DNA from: Novosphingobium sp.
GTDB lineage: Bacteria; Pseudomonadota; Alphaproteobacteria; Sphingomonadales; Sphingomonadaceae
DNA: 58,685 bases
Assembly (NCBI GenBank): GCA_030697365.1
Contig: JAUYQH010000050.1
Span: forward strand, 1 to 58,685
Direction of reading: 5' to 3'
Shown piece by piece: positions 43,860 through 52,177 of this stretch. Under the pieces are notes generated by a model, which saw only the letters and a program-made list of their open reading frames with translations, had not been told where the DNA came from and made no database searches. The translations under genes and the position numbers were made by a program. Every line of letters starts with the position of its first letter. Within the stretch, counting starts at the first letter, position 1.

Positions 43860-45161
43860 TCAGTTTGCGACCCGCAGCTGCGTTCGCATGACGGGGCGGG
43901 CAGCATCGTTCCAGATCCCGCGCGTATCGTAGATCAGCGCGTCGGTGCGCTCTTCCGCGGGCACGACGCGAAAAACGTCGTGGTCGACCAGTACGATCAG
44001 GATACCGCACTCCTCGAGCGCGCTGTCGATATCGACCAGCGCGGCTCCGGTTCCCTCGAATTCCCGCGGCAGCGAGGTTGCGAACGGTTCAACGATCTTG
44101 ATCCTGGAGCCGAATTCGCGCGCCAGGCTTGCCGCCACGAACCGTGCCGGACTTTCGCGAAAGTCGTCGATGTTGGCTTTGAACGCCAGCCCGAGGCAAG
44201 CCACGCTGAGGCCGGGCGCGGATTCGATCAGGGCCGTCGCCCGGTCCACCACATGGTGCATCTTGGCGTCGTTGACCTGGCGCGCGGTGCGGATCAGCTG
44301 CGCTTGTTCAGGCGCGCCGTGGACGATGAACCACGGATCGACCGCGATGCAGTGCCCGCCCACGCCCGGACCGGGCGAGAGGATGTTGACCCGGGGGTGG
44401 CGGTTGGCGAGGCGGATGACTTCCCACACGTCGAGATCCATCTGATCGGCGATCATCGACAGTTCGTTGGCGAAGGCGATGTTCACGTCGCGGTAAGCGT
44501 TTTCGACCAGCTTGGTCATCTCCGCCGAGCGTGCGTCGGTGGTCAGGCACTCGCCGCGCACGAAGCGCTTGTAGAACGCCAGCGCCTTGCGCGCACAGCG
44601 CGGGGTTATCCCGCCGATCGAGCGGTCGTTGTTGGTCAACTCCTCGAGAATGCGGCCCGGCAGGACGCGTTCGGGGCAATAGGCGATCGCCACGTCGGGG
44701 GTTTCCCCCGTCCGCCCCGGCATCCGCAGATCGGAGCGCAATCCCGCCAGCAGATCGCGAACCTGTTCGGTGGTACCGACCGGCGAAGTCGATTCGAAGA
44801 TCACCAGGTCGCCCGGCTTGAGCACCGCAGCGATCTCGGTCGCGGCGGCAAGGACATAGGACACGTCGGGGGTGTGGTGATCGTCCTTGGCAAATGGCGT
44901 GGGCACCGCGACGACATAGACGTCGCACGGTTCGATCAGTGTCGCCGCGCGCAACAAGCCTCTTTGAACAGCGCCATGGACCAAGCCGTCGAGATCGATT
45001 TCTTCGATATGGATTTCCCCGCGGTTGATCGTATCGACCACCGCTTGCGATACATCGACACCGAGCACCGGGCAGCCCGAGCGTGCGATGATCGCCGCGG
45101 TGGGCAGGCCGATATATCCCAGACCAACAACGCAGACGGCGGGCTTGGTATCGTTGAGCAT
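43860..45161 (-). CDS. wecC: UDP-N-acetyl-D-mannosamine dehydrogenase-like (WecC)
   Basis: A 433-residue nucleotide-sugar dehydrogenase with VVGLGYIGLPTAAI, VPTPFAK, FESTSPVGTTE, YCPERVLPGRILEEL, KLVENAYRDVNIAF and the catalytic cysteine in GVGGHCIAVDPWF. ERVLPG and DPWF are hallmarks of WecC-type enzymes, which make UDP-ManNAcA. The UDP-GlcNAc 2-epimerase gene lies just upstream on the same strand, 109 bases away. ATG 45161 starts the homology, although the frame stays open to 45266. It converges on the epimerase gene with a six-base gap. Confidence 0.88.
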   Translation of the reverse strand: MLNDTKPAVCVVGLGYIGLPTAAIIARSGCPVLGVDVSQAVVDTINRGEIHIEEIDLDGLVHGAVQRGLLRAATLIEPCDVYVVAVPTPFAKDDHHTPDVSYVLAAATEIAAVLKPGDLVIFESTSPVGTTEQVRDLLAGLRSDLRMPGRTGETPDVAIAYCPERVLPGRILEELTNNDRSIGGITPRCARKALAFYKRFVRGECLTTDARSAEMTKLVENAYRDVNIAFANELSMIADQMDLDVWEVIRLANRHPRVNILSPGPGVGGHCIAVDPWFIVHGAPEQAQLIRTARQVNDAKMHHVVDRATALIESAPGLSVACLGLAFKANIDDFRESPARFVAASLAREFGSRIKIVEPFATSLPREFEGTGAALVDIDSALEECGILIVLVDHDVFRVVPAEERTDALIYDTRGIWNDAARPVMRTQLRVAN

Positions 45162-45270
45162 GGAAGGTTCATCCGTGCGGCAAGTGGCATTGTCAGCCGT
45201 GTGCCACCCCAGGGTGAATATTTCGGTAACGATGTTGCCCCCCGGTGTCCCGCGGATGAGGCACAACCAG

Positions 45271-46392
45271 TTATGGGGCCGCCAACAGGTCCACGATCCG
45301 CGCTGCCGCGCGACCGTCGCCGAACGGGTTGTGGGCGCGCGCCATTGCCCCGTATTCGGCAGGATCGTCGAGCAGGCGGAAGGTTTCGGCGACGATCCGG
45401 TCGGCGTCGGTCCCGACCAGCCGCGCGGTCCCCGCTTCGACCCCCTCGGGCCGTTCGGTCGTCTCGCGCATCACCAACACCGGCTTGCCAAGCGCGGGCG
45501 CTTCTTCCTGGACGCCGCCGCTATCGGTGAGCATCAGCGTGCTGATCGCGATCAGGCGGGCGAAATGCGGGTAGTCGAGCGGTTCGATCAGCGCAACGTT
45601 GTCGAGACCTGCCAATTCGGCCTGCATCACCGCGCGGACGTTGGGGTTGAGGTGGACGGGGAAGATGACCGCGACATCGGGCCGTGCGGCGATCCTTCTC
45701 ACCGCGTCGGCGATGGCGCGCATTCCTTCGCCGAAGTTCTCGCGGCGATGGCTAGTGAGGCCGATGATCCGTTTGCCGGCGAAGCGTGCTTCCAGCTCCG
45801 CCAACCCGCCCACCAGCGCACGATCGGCTTCGCTCCTGGCGACGATCCAGTGGAGCGCATCGATCACCGTGTTGCCGGTGACGTGGACGGTCGCCGGATC
45901 GACGTTCTCGCGCCGCAACGCTGCGGCAGAGGTCTCGGTCGGCGCACAATGCAGCGCGGCGATCGTGCCAATGATCTTGCGGTTGACCTCTTCGGGCCAA
46001 GGATGATGGATGTTGCCGCTGCGCAAGCCCGCCTCGACGTGGGCAACGGGAATCTTGCGGTAATAGGCAGCGAGCGCCCCGGCCATCGCGGTTGCGGTGT
46101 CACCCTGGACTACCACCCAGTCGGGGCGCTCGGCATCCATCACCCCGCCCAGTCCCGTCAGCAATGCCGCGGTCAACGCATCGAGCGTCTGGTCGGGGCG
46201 CATCAGGTCGAGATCGTGCGCGGGGACGATCCCGGCGATCGTCAGCACCTGGTCGAGCATCCCGCGGTGCTGCGCCGAGACGCACGCGACCGAAGCAAAC
46301 CGCGAATCACCCTCCAGCGCGTGGAGCAGCGGGAACAGCTTGATTGCTTCGGGTCGGGTACCGAAGATCGTGAGGATACGGCGCGGATTCAT
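45271..46392 (-). CDS. wecB: Non-hydrolysing UDP-GlcNAc-type 2-epimerase (WecB/WbpI family)
   Basis: The 373-residue enzyme has FGTRPEAIKLFPL, VQGDTATAMAGALAAYY, HVEAGLRSGNIHHPWPEEVNR, TSHRRENFGEG and the active-site SGGVQEEAPALGKPVLVMRETTERPE, all characteristic of the family. Next to wecC it most simply makes UDP-ManNAc. The WlbA/WbpE/WlbB genes mean it could also, or instead, act as WbpI on UDP-GlcNAc3NAcA; sequence reading alone does not separate the two. It is the only 2-epimerase in the window. Confidence 0.9.
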   Translation of the reverse strand: MNPRRILTIFGTRPEAIKLFPLLHALEGDSRFASVACVSAQHRGMLDQVLTIAGIVPAHDLDLMRPDQTLDALTAALLTGLGGVMDAERPDWVVVQGDTATAMAGALAAYYRKIPVAHVEAGLRSGNIHHPWPEEVNRKIIGTIAALHCAPTETSAAALRRENVDPATVHVTGNTVIDALHWIVARSEADRALVGGLAELEARFAGKRIIGLTSHRRENFGEGMRAIADAVRRIAARPDVAVIFPVHLNPNVRAVMQAELAGLDNVALIEPLDYPHFARLIAISTLMLTDSGGVQEEAPALGKPVLVMRETTERPEGVEAGTARLVGTDADRIVAETFRLLDDPAEYGAMARAHNPFGDGRAAARIVDLLAAP

Positions 46393-46476
46393 CCGCGGCG
46401 CCCTAACGCGTACTGCTGGAATTGCGAATTAAACAATCCGAAGCGCACCTCGAGGATCGACGCTTGATCGCCTGGC

Positions 46477-47040
46477 TTACTTCCCCGGCGGCGTTGGCAG
46501 CGGCGCGGCGGTGCCCGGGGTCTCCGCATCGCGCTCGGCCTTGATCCTCGCGTCGTATTCTTTCTCGAGCTGTTCGACGCGGGCCTGGGTCGCGGCCGCC
46601 TCGGCGTCGATCGTCGAGAGGCGCTTGGCGCGCTCGGCTTCGATCAGTTGACCGAAACGGATGTCACTGCCTTCGCGCTTTTCCTTGTAGGCGGCGTCGA
46701 TCAGCTTGGCCATGCACCCCGTCGCGCCGCCCGCGCCCACCGGCGAGCAGCTCGCGATGCCCTGGGCGCCGACGGTCTCGTAGGCCTCGACCCGGTCGGT
46801 CCACGGTTCGTTCTTGGGATTGTCGGGATCGCCGCGCAGCACCTCGGGGATGCGATAGCGTTCGGATTCGCCCTTGCGCGCGCACACCGTGATCTCGTTT
46901 TCGCTCGATTGGGGGCAGGGATCATCGCCATAGACGATCAGCTGGTTGATCTTCTCCCCATCGGACTGGGCCACCGCGGGGGCGGTGCCGGCGAGCAGTG
47001 CCAGCGGACTGAGGGCGAAAGCGAGGGCGGTCCTGATCAT
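46477..47040 (-). CDS. Periplasmic hypothetical protein with C-terminal coiled coil
   Basis: The 187-residue product has a signal peptide (MIRTALAFALSPLALLAGTAPAVA) and four Cys in the mature part (CPQS, TVCARKGES, SCSPVG, GCMAKL), with likely disulfides. A charged coiled coil (ERAKRLSTIDAEAAATQARVEQLE) and a Pro-rich tail follow. It is a conserved-looking sphingomonad-type envelope protein without a known role. ATG 47040 is preferred to ATG 47058 because AGGAAC precedes it. It lies between the polysaccharide cluster and the coq7 block. Confidence 0.68.
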   Translation of the reverse strand: MIRTALAFALSPLALLAGTAPAVAQSDGEKINQLIVYGDDPCPQSSENEITVCARKGESERYRIPEVLRGDPDNPKNEPWTDRVEAYETVGAQGIASCSPVGAGGATGCMAKLIDAAYKEKREGSDIRFGQLIEAERAKRLSTIDAEAAATQARVEQLEKEYDARIKAERDAETPGTAAPLPTPPGK

Positions 47041-47141
47041 GGGTCGGTTCCTGGTCATGCGGCACCGGGACTAGCGCAACCCGGCGGTGAATGCATCATG
47101 AAGCGGACGAACCCGGCCCGGGTTCCGACAACGCTTCCCGA

Positions 47142-47651
47142 TTACACCCGTTCGGACAAGCGGATCGCCATCCGGCAGCCCAGCCGGATCGCGCCCGACA
47201 GCAGCGGATAGGCGGGGGCGCGCTCGGCCCCGGCGGCGAGCGCGGTGGCGTGGTGCTCGCGCTCGTCGTCGCGGAATTCGGCGATCATCGCCGACAGCTC
47301 GGGATCGTCATCGCCCAGTTCGTCGAGTTGCGCCGAATAGTGGCGCTCGATTTCCTCCTCGACCGCCGCGGTGCAGGCCATCGCCGCCTCGGGTCCGATC
47401 AGCGCCGTGGCGGCGCCCAGCGCATACCCCGCGACGCTCCACAGCGGCTGGAGCGCGGTCGGGCGCACACCCCGTTTGGCGATCAGCGCGTCGAATCGCT
47501 CGCGGTGGGCCGCTTCCTGCGTGGCCATCGCGGCGACTTCGGCGGCGTGCGGGGCGCGGTCGCCCATCACCGCGAGCTGGCCCGCGTAAATTCGGGTCGC
47601 ACCGTACTCCCCGGCCTGATCGACACGAAGCATTCTTGCCGATCGGGTCAT
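47142..47651 (-). CDS. coq7: Demethoxyubiquinone hydroxylase (Coq7 family)
   Basis: A 169-residue ferritin-like di-iron protein: LRVDQAGEYGA near the N-terminus, QEAAHRERF, AVEEEIERHY and FRDDEREHH provide the Glu/His iron ligands. Coq7 hydroxylates demethoxyubiquinone in the late steps of ubiquinone synthesis at the inner membrane. ATG 47651 overlaps the dsbB stop, and the gene is the last of the envC-ctpA-dsbB-coq7 run. The frame continues upstream, but that part shadows dsbB. Confidence 0.92.
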   Translation of the reverse strand: MTRSARMLRVDQAGEYGATRIYAGQLAVMGDRAPHAAEVAAMATQEAAHRERFDALIAKRGVRPTALQPLWSVAGYALGAATALIGPEAAMACTAAVEEEIERHYSAQLDELGDDDPELSAMIAEFRDDEREHHATALAAGAERAPAYPLLSGAIRLGCRMAIRLSERV

Positions 47652-48139
47652 CGCCGGTCCTTTCGCGCGCGCCCGCGGATCAGGAACAGGATCGCCAGCC
47701 CAGCCGCCGTCGAGATCAGAAAATTGAACCCGGCAAGCGAGATGCCGCCCAGCGTCCACGGCGCGACGTCGCAACGCACGATCGGCGCGTTCATGATCGC
47801 GTCGAGTGGATCGCCGCCAGCGCCCGCGAGCGACGTGCAGGCGGTCAACCCTTCCCACCACCCGTACTCGACCCCGGCATGGAACGCACCGATCGCCCCC
47901 GAAACCAGAATCGCGACGGCGGCCAGCGTGACAAGCGCGTCGCGCCGCGTCACAAAGGCCAGCGCCGCGAGGACAAGCGCCACGACGTGGGGATAGCGCT
48001 GCCACCAGCACATCTCGCACGGCGGCAGACCAAACACGTACTGCGCGATCAGCGCCCCGCCGAGCAGCGCGGCGGGGACGAGCAGTGCCAGCCAATAGGC
48101 CAGCCGAACCGGGTTGGACGCCTTGCTCGCCAGGATCAG
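47648..48139 (-). CDS. dsbB: Disulfide bond formation protein B-like (DsbB), unclear start
   Basis: Four membrane helices and the Cys pair in PPCEMCWWQRYPH, plus later Cys residues in TACTSLAG and IVRCDVAPW, fit DsbB, which reoxidises DsbA using quinone. Coq7 next door fits the quinone link. The first helix (RLAYWLALLVPAALLGGALIAQY) lies upstream of the only usual start, GTG 48037, so that start would lose it. CTG 48139 is given here. An ATG overlapping the ctpA stop (48153) would be natural, but it runs into TGA after five codons unless one base is added. Frameshift, sequence error and a rare start are all possible. Confidence 0.7.
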   Translation of the reverse strand: MILASKASNPVRLAYWLALLVPAALLGGALIAQYVFGLPPCEMCWWQRYPHVVALVLAALAFVTRRDALVTLAAVAILVSGAIGAFHAGVEYGWWEGLTACTSLAGAGGDPLDAIMNAPIVRCDVAPWTLGGISLAGFNFLISTAAGLAILFLIRGRARKDRR

Positions 48140-48149
48140 CGCCCGAAAA

Positions 48150-49490
48150 TCATCGTTTGGCCGCCATCAGCGCGCCGGGCGCGGTGTTGCGGATCGTCTT
48201 CAGCGCGTAATACATCTGGAAGTCGTCGATCCCCTTCGCCTTGAGTTCCTCAGCGGTCATCTTGAACCGCGGGTCCTGGACCTTGTCGAGTTCGAGCGCC
48301 TTGTTGTCGAGATCGACCTCGTTGATCAGGTGCCCGCGCAAGTCGCTCTCGCGGAACGAACGGGCGGCGCGGGCGCGCATGTCGGGATCGGAGATCTGCG
48401 GCACGGTGATGTCGGGCTCGATTCCGCCTTCCTGCACCGAACGGCCAAGCGGCGTGTAATAGCGCGCGGTGGTCAGCTTGAGTGCGGTCGAGCGCGACAG
48501 CGGGAGCAGCGTCTGGACGCTGCCCTTGCCGAAGCTGCGCTCGCCCATCACCAGCGCGCGGTGCTGGTCCTGGAGCGCACCGGCGACGATCTCGCTGGCC
48601 GAGGCCGATCCAGCATCGATCAGCACGATCACCGGAATGCCGCGGGCGATCTCGCCCGGCTGGGCGTTGTAGGTCTCGTTGTCGCGGGCATAACGTCCGC
48701 GCTGCGAGACGATCACCCCCTTGTCGAGGAACTCGTCCGAAAGCGCCACCGCCTCGTCGAGCAGCCCGCCCGGGTTCTGGCGCAAGTCGAGCACGATACC
48801 CGCCGGGTTCTTTCCGGCCAGCTTGGCGCGGATGCCCTTCATCGCCGCGGTCACATCGTTGCCGACATCGGCGCTGAAGCTGGCGACGATGATGATCCCG
48901 ATTCCGTCCTTGACCTCCCAGTCGACCGGCTTGAGATCGATGATCGCGCGGGTGATGGTCACGTCGAACGGCTCGTTGCGGCCGGGGCGGAAGATCGACA
49001 GGCGGATCGGTGTGCCCGCCTCGCCGCGCATCTTGTCGACCGCCTCGTCGAGCGTGCCGCCGTAGATCAGCTTGCCGTCGAGGTGGGTGATGAAATCGCC
49101 CGCTTTCAGCCCGGCCTTGTCTGCGGGGCTTTCGCGGGTCGGAGCGATGATCTTGACCGCGCCGTCGTCAAGCGTCACCGACAGGCCCAGCCCGCCATAG
49201 GCGCCGTCGGTCTGGGTGCGCAGGTTCTCGAAATCGCGCGCATCGAGATAGCTGGAGTGCGGATCGAGGCTGGCCAGCATCCCGTCGATCGCGCCCTTGA
49301 TCAATTTGTCGTCATCGACCGGCTCGACATAGCTCGACTTGATCCGCTGGTAGACGGACAGCAATTTGCCGAATTCCGGACCCGCCTGGGCATCGACCGC
49401 GGCGATACCGGCGGTGGCGGCGGGCAGCAGCGCGACCGCGCTGACCAGCGCCGCGGCGCGAAACAGGTTGGCGAATTTGGTTCGGGTCAT
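48150..49490 (-). CDS. ctpA: Carboxy-terminal processing peptidase, S41 family (CtpA)
   Basis: The 446-residue protease has an N-terminal signal/anchor (LFRAAALVSAVALLPAATA), a PDZ domain (about 90-180) and the S41 catalytic core: LDLRQNPGGLLDEAV, nucleophile Ser297 in GSASASEI, and Lys322 in SFGKGSVQT (spacing 25, as in Prc). It cleaves periplasmic proteins at C-termini and in alphaproteobacteria affects envelope integrity. ATG 49490 opens a normal signal peptide. It sits between envC and dsbB. Confidence 0.93.
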   Translation of the reverse strand: MTRTKFANLFRAAALVSAVALLPAATAGIAAVDAQAGPEFGKLLSVYQRIKSSYVEPVDDDKLIKGAIDGMLASLDPHSSYLDARDFENLRTQTDGAYGGLGLSVTLDDGAVKIIAPTRESPADKAGLKAGDFITHLDGKLIYGGTLDEAVDKMRGEAGTPIRLSIFRPGRNEPFDVTITRAIIDLKPVDWEVKDGIGIIIVASFSADVGNDVTAAMKGIRAKLAGKNPAGIVLDLRQNPGGLLDEAVALSDEFLDKGVIVSQRGRYARDNETYNAQPGEIARGIPVIVLIDAGSASASEIVAGALQDQHRALVMGERSFGKGSVQTLLPLSRSTALKLTTARYYTPLGRSVQEGGIEPDITVPQISDPDMRARAARSFRESDLRGHLINEVDLDNKALELDKVQDPRFKMTAEELKAKGIDDFQMYYALKTIRNTAPGALMAAKR

Positions 49491-49560
49491 GGAATGAAGC
49501 CTCAGCCGGATTAGCCCACTATGTATAGATGCAGGCGGCTGAACGCCAGATGGGCATCGA

Positions 49561-50796
49561 TCAACGCCCGCCAACGGCCGCGAGGACGTCCACCGGTTGA
49601 CCGTCCTTGCGCAGTTCGATCGTGACACGCGGTCGGCCGGAACCCGCAACGCCGAGCGGCGCGCCCTGCACCACACGGTCGCCGACCACAGGTGCGATGG
49701 CGGCCAGATCGGTGACCAGCGTGGTCCAGCCGCCGTCGTGCTCGATGATCGCGATTCGGCCATAGCCCTTGTAGCGCCCGGCAAAGGCGATACGACCCGC
49801 GGCGGGGGCGACCACCTGCGCGCCGCCGCGCGTGGCAATGGTGATTCCCCGCGCGCGCAGCCCGCCCCCGCTCGAAGCCTCGCCGAAACCGGTGACGATC
49901 GTCCCTGCGAGCGGCAGGATGTAGTCCAGCCCGGCACTCGGGGTCGGACTGGCCGTGACCTCGGCAACCTGGGCCGTACCGGGCCGGGTGGGGCGCAGCA
50001 CCGGGCCGGGAAGTGCCGCAAGCTGCCGGCGCAGCGCGCCCACTTCTTCAAGAGTGCCGACCAGCGAGGTCAGGTCGCGCGCCTCCTCGGCGAGGGCCAG
50101 GGCGCGGTCCTGCTCGCGATTGGCGTTGCCCCGCGCGGCGCGCGAGGAGAGCCGCTGGCGGGTCTCGACCGCGGCCAGCGAGCGCCGCCGTTCGGCGAGC
50201 TGCGTATGATCGGCGCGCAAGCCGGCCTGCGCCCCACGCACTGCGGCCTGGATCTGGCGGGCGCGGACGATCTCGGCGCGCAGTCCCGCGGTCTGGCGAC
50301 GCACCGCGGGGAGCATGGTTTCGAGCACCGCGCGCAAGTGGACCATGTCGCTCAAACTACCCGGCCTCAGCACGCTGAGTCCTAGTGGGCGGCGCGACAT
50401 CAGCTGGAGCGCGGCGGTGAGGCGGACCAGCGGAGCCTGGCGCACCGCCAGCCGATCGCGCAGCACCGCGCGGTCGCGCTCGAGCAGCGCGATCCGCGCT
50501 TCGCCCGCGGCCACTCCGGCTTCGGCCTGCTGGATCCGCGCCGCGAGCGCGGCGGTAGCCTGTGCAGTGCGGTCCGCGGCAGCCGAGGCCTGGGCGGCCG
50601 CCACCTCGAGCTTGCCGGCGCGCGCCGCGGCGATGCGCTGCTGGGCGAGTGCTCCGGCCAAAGCGGCGCGGGTATCGCTCCCGTCGTTCGCCACCGGAGT
50701 CTGCGCACTGCTCGCCGTCGCCAAGGCGAGGGCCAGCACGAAAACGGCGGAAACGGGCGCGGCGCGTGGCGTCATGGTGCGCGGCGGCTTATCCAT
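49561..50796 (-). CDS. EnvC-like murein hydrolase activator (degenerate M23/LytM)
   Basis: A 411-residue periplasmic protein with signal peptide (VSAVFVLALALATASSAQ), a long coiled coil (about 40-260), and a C-terminal LytM fold (VTGFGEASSGGGLRARGI, VVAPAAGRIAFAGRYKGYG, VQGAPLGVAG). The zinc ligands of active M23 peptidases are absent: the HxxxD site reads RGITIAT and the HxH site reads RVTIELR. It should therefore activate amidases rather than cut peptidoglycan. ATG 50796 overlaps the stop codon of the rlmH remnant, the native gene order. Confidence 0.88.
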   Translation of the reverse strand: MDKPPRTMTPRAAPVSAVFVLALALATASSAQTPVANDGSDTRAALAGALAQQRIAAARAGKLEVAAAQASAAADRTAQATAALAARIQQAEAGVAAGEARIALLERDRAVLRDRLAVRQAPLVRLTAALQLMSRRPLGLSVLRPGSLSDMVHLRAVLETMLPAVRRQTAGLRAEIVRARQIQAAVRGAQAGLRADHTQLAERRRSLAAVETRQRLSSRAARGNANREQDRALALAEEARDLTSLVGTLEEVGALRRQLAALPGPVLRPTRPGTAQVAEVTASPTPSAGLDYILPLAGTIVTGFGEASSGGGLRARGITIATRGGAQVVAPAAGRIAFAGRYKGYGRIAIIEHDGGWTTLVTDLAAIAPVVGDRVVQGAPLGVAGSGRPRVTIELRKDGQPVDVLAAVGGR

Positions 50797-51000
50797 CGCG
50801 TTGATCGGGATGGCCAGCGATAATGCTCGTCGCGCGCCACTATTGCTCCATCAGCATCACCCGCGCGAGCAGGTGCGGCAAGGTCACCGCCCCGAACCGC
50901 AGCAGGAGGTCGGCCGACTTCCGAAAGCCCTCGTCATGCCCGTTGTCGGCTGCCAGAATTGGCGTCGCTGGCGCAATTCGCCGCGCTGTTCCCCTGCCTG
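50789..51000 (-). pseudogene. rlmH: 3' remnant of rlmH (23S rRNA pseudouridine1915 methyltransferase)
   Basis: Read on the minus strand, the DNA gives NGHDEGFRKSADLLLRFG, LPHLLARVMLMEQ, a TAG at 50840-50842, then WRATSIIAGHP and a TAA inside the envC start. This is the C-terminal third of RlmH with an amber stop where Leu is expected and two changes in the usual GHPYHR end. Upstream of about 51000 the homology fades. The N-terminal part is absent, so this marks where the island to the right entered the native envC-rlmH block. Confidence 0.7.
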
Positions 51001-51139
51001 ATGGATGGCTACGGCCCTTTGCTGCCTTCGCCTGATTTACGCTCCTCAGCGATAGGCAACCCGACAGGCGAAAGCTGCAAGGTCTTCCGCCGACTGCCAG
51101 GCTTGCGCTCCACCTAAATCGACGAATGGACTCGTCCGG

Positions 51140-51456
51140 ATGGCCATCGACTGCGACAGGATTGACGAAGCAGTGCTTGGGCGCTGTTGTGGGTTAACCT
51201 TGCTAGCACTCGCATGGTTTGGAAGGGCTTTGACGAGCAGGCGATGGAGCGATTGCACGAGCGGGGTCTTATCTCCCACCTCGCGGGCAAAGCGAAATCG
51301 GTTCAACTGACCGCAGAAGGGCTGGTCGAGGAGCAGCGCCTGGTCCGTGAGCAGTTCGGGCGCCGCCCATCCACCTGGAATGAAGGGCCATCATATGCAT
51401 TTCGATATCGACATCGCCGCGATTGGTTATCCGGCGGTTCGCAATGCCTTCAATGA
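51140..51456 (+). pseudogene. DUF6429-like gene with a frameshift
   Basis: ATG 51140 opens DRIDEAVL, the normal beginning of DUF6429 proteins, but this frame is lost at about 51178-51181. The continuation, ALLWVNLASTRMVWKGFDEQAMERLHERGLIS...GKAKSVQLTAEGL, is in another frame through to 51456. Removing two bases or adding one in TTGGGCG restores a standard protein. The family is small, common in proteobacterial accessory DNA and of unknown function. The 3' end overlaps the next gene's start. Confidence 0.6.
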
Positions 51457-52177
51457 AACTCTCCAGCTCTGCGTCGAGAAGCTCTCAAGGGCAGATTTGA
51501 AGCTGGCCGAGGAGATTTTGGGGCTGACCGCGCTCGACGAGGATTCTCCTGGCGAGGCCGAAATGCTGGTGGATACGGCGCTTTACTCGCGCAAGGGAGC
51601 GCTCGGTGCGCGTGCCGGGAAGCGACGCGCCATCGACCGCATCGCGCCGAAACTCCCCCTCCAGCGCGATCCGTTGAAATCGGCGATCGCCGCGCGTCTG
51701 CCGGCCGCAATCTTTTCGGTTTTCGCGGTCGAGCGGGCGCATGGGCAGGGCACCGTCCTGGCGCGAGACCTGCTTGATGATGGCCGGGCCATACATGTCA
51801 TGGACCAGGCGCTGGCGGCGCAGGCAGCCACCTACGGGGAAATCCTGATCGCCGGGCGGTTCGTCGATCTCGGCCCCTGGCACATCGGTTTCGGCATCGT
51901 CCTGCCCTTGCGCAAAAGCGAGTCCCTGGCGATCCGTCTGGCGCTTTCCGACGGTGGCCACATCGAGACCGCGCGCGGCACTCTGCACGAGCTGATCTAT
52001 CCGGCACACCTGCATGGCGGCGATCTCGTCATGACAGCGCTGGAGCCAGTGATTACGGCGCTCGCGCTGGCGATTGATACGGACATGCTCGACATGGCCG
52101 ATCTTGCCTCAGGCCTTGGCGGGCTACTTCCCGGCAAATCCGCGCCGAAGCGCAAACGCAAGGCCGTGTCCCCGTGA
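51395..52177 (+). CDS. Hypothetical protein paired with the DUF6880 gene
   Basis: The 260-residue protein begins at ATG 51395 behind AAGGGC. I do not recognise a family. Its centre (LPAAIFSVFAVERAHGQGTVLARDLLDDGRAIHVMDQALA) resembles the region in SWIM/SEC-C-linked proteins where a locked DNA or RNA partner is described, and its C-terminus is Lys/Arg-rich. The next gene starts in its stop codon (GTGA), so both are translationally coupled and probably work together. No signal peptide or membrane helix is visible, so it is expected in the cytoplasm. Confidence 0.6.
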   Translation: MHFDIDIAAIGYPAVRNAFNETLQLCVEKLSRADLKLAEEILGLTALDEDSPGEAEMLVDTALYSRKGALGARAGKRRAIDRIAPKLPLQRDPLKSAIAARLPAAIFSVFAVERAHGQGTVLARDLLDDGRAIHVMDQALAAQAATYGEILIAGRFVDLGPWHIGFGIVLPLRKSESLAIRLALSDGGHIETARGTLHELIYPAHLHGGDLVMTALEPVITALALAIDTDMLDMADLASGLGGLLPGKSAPKRKRKAVSP

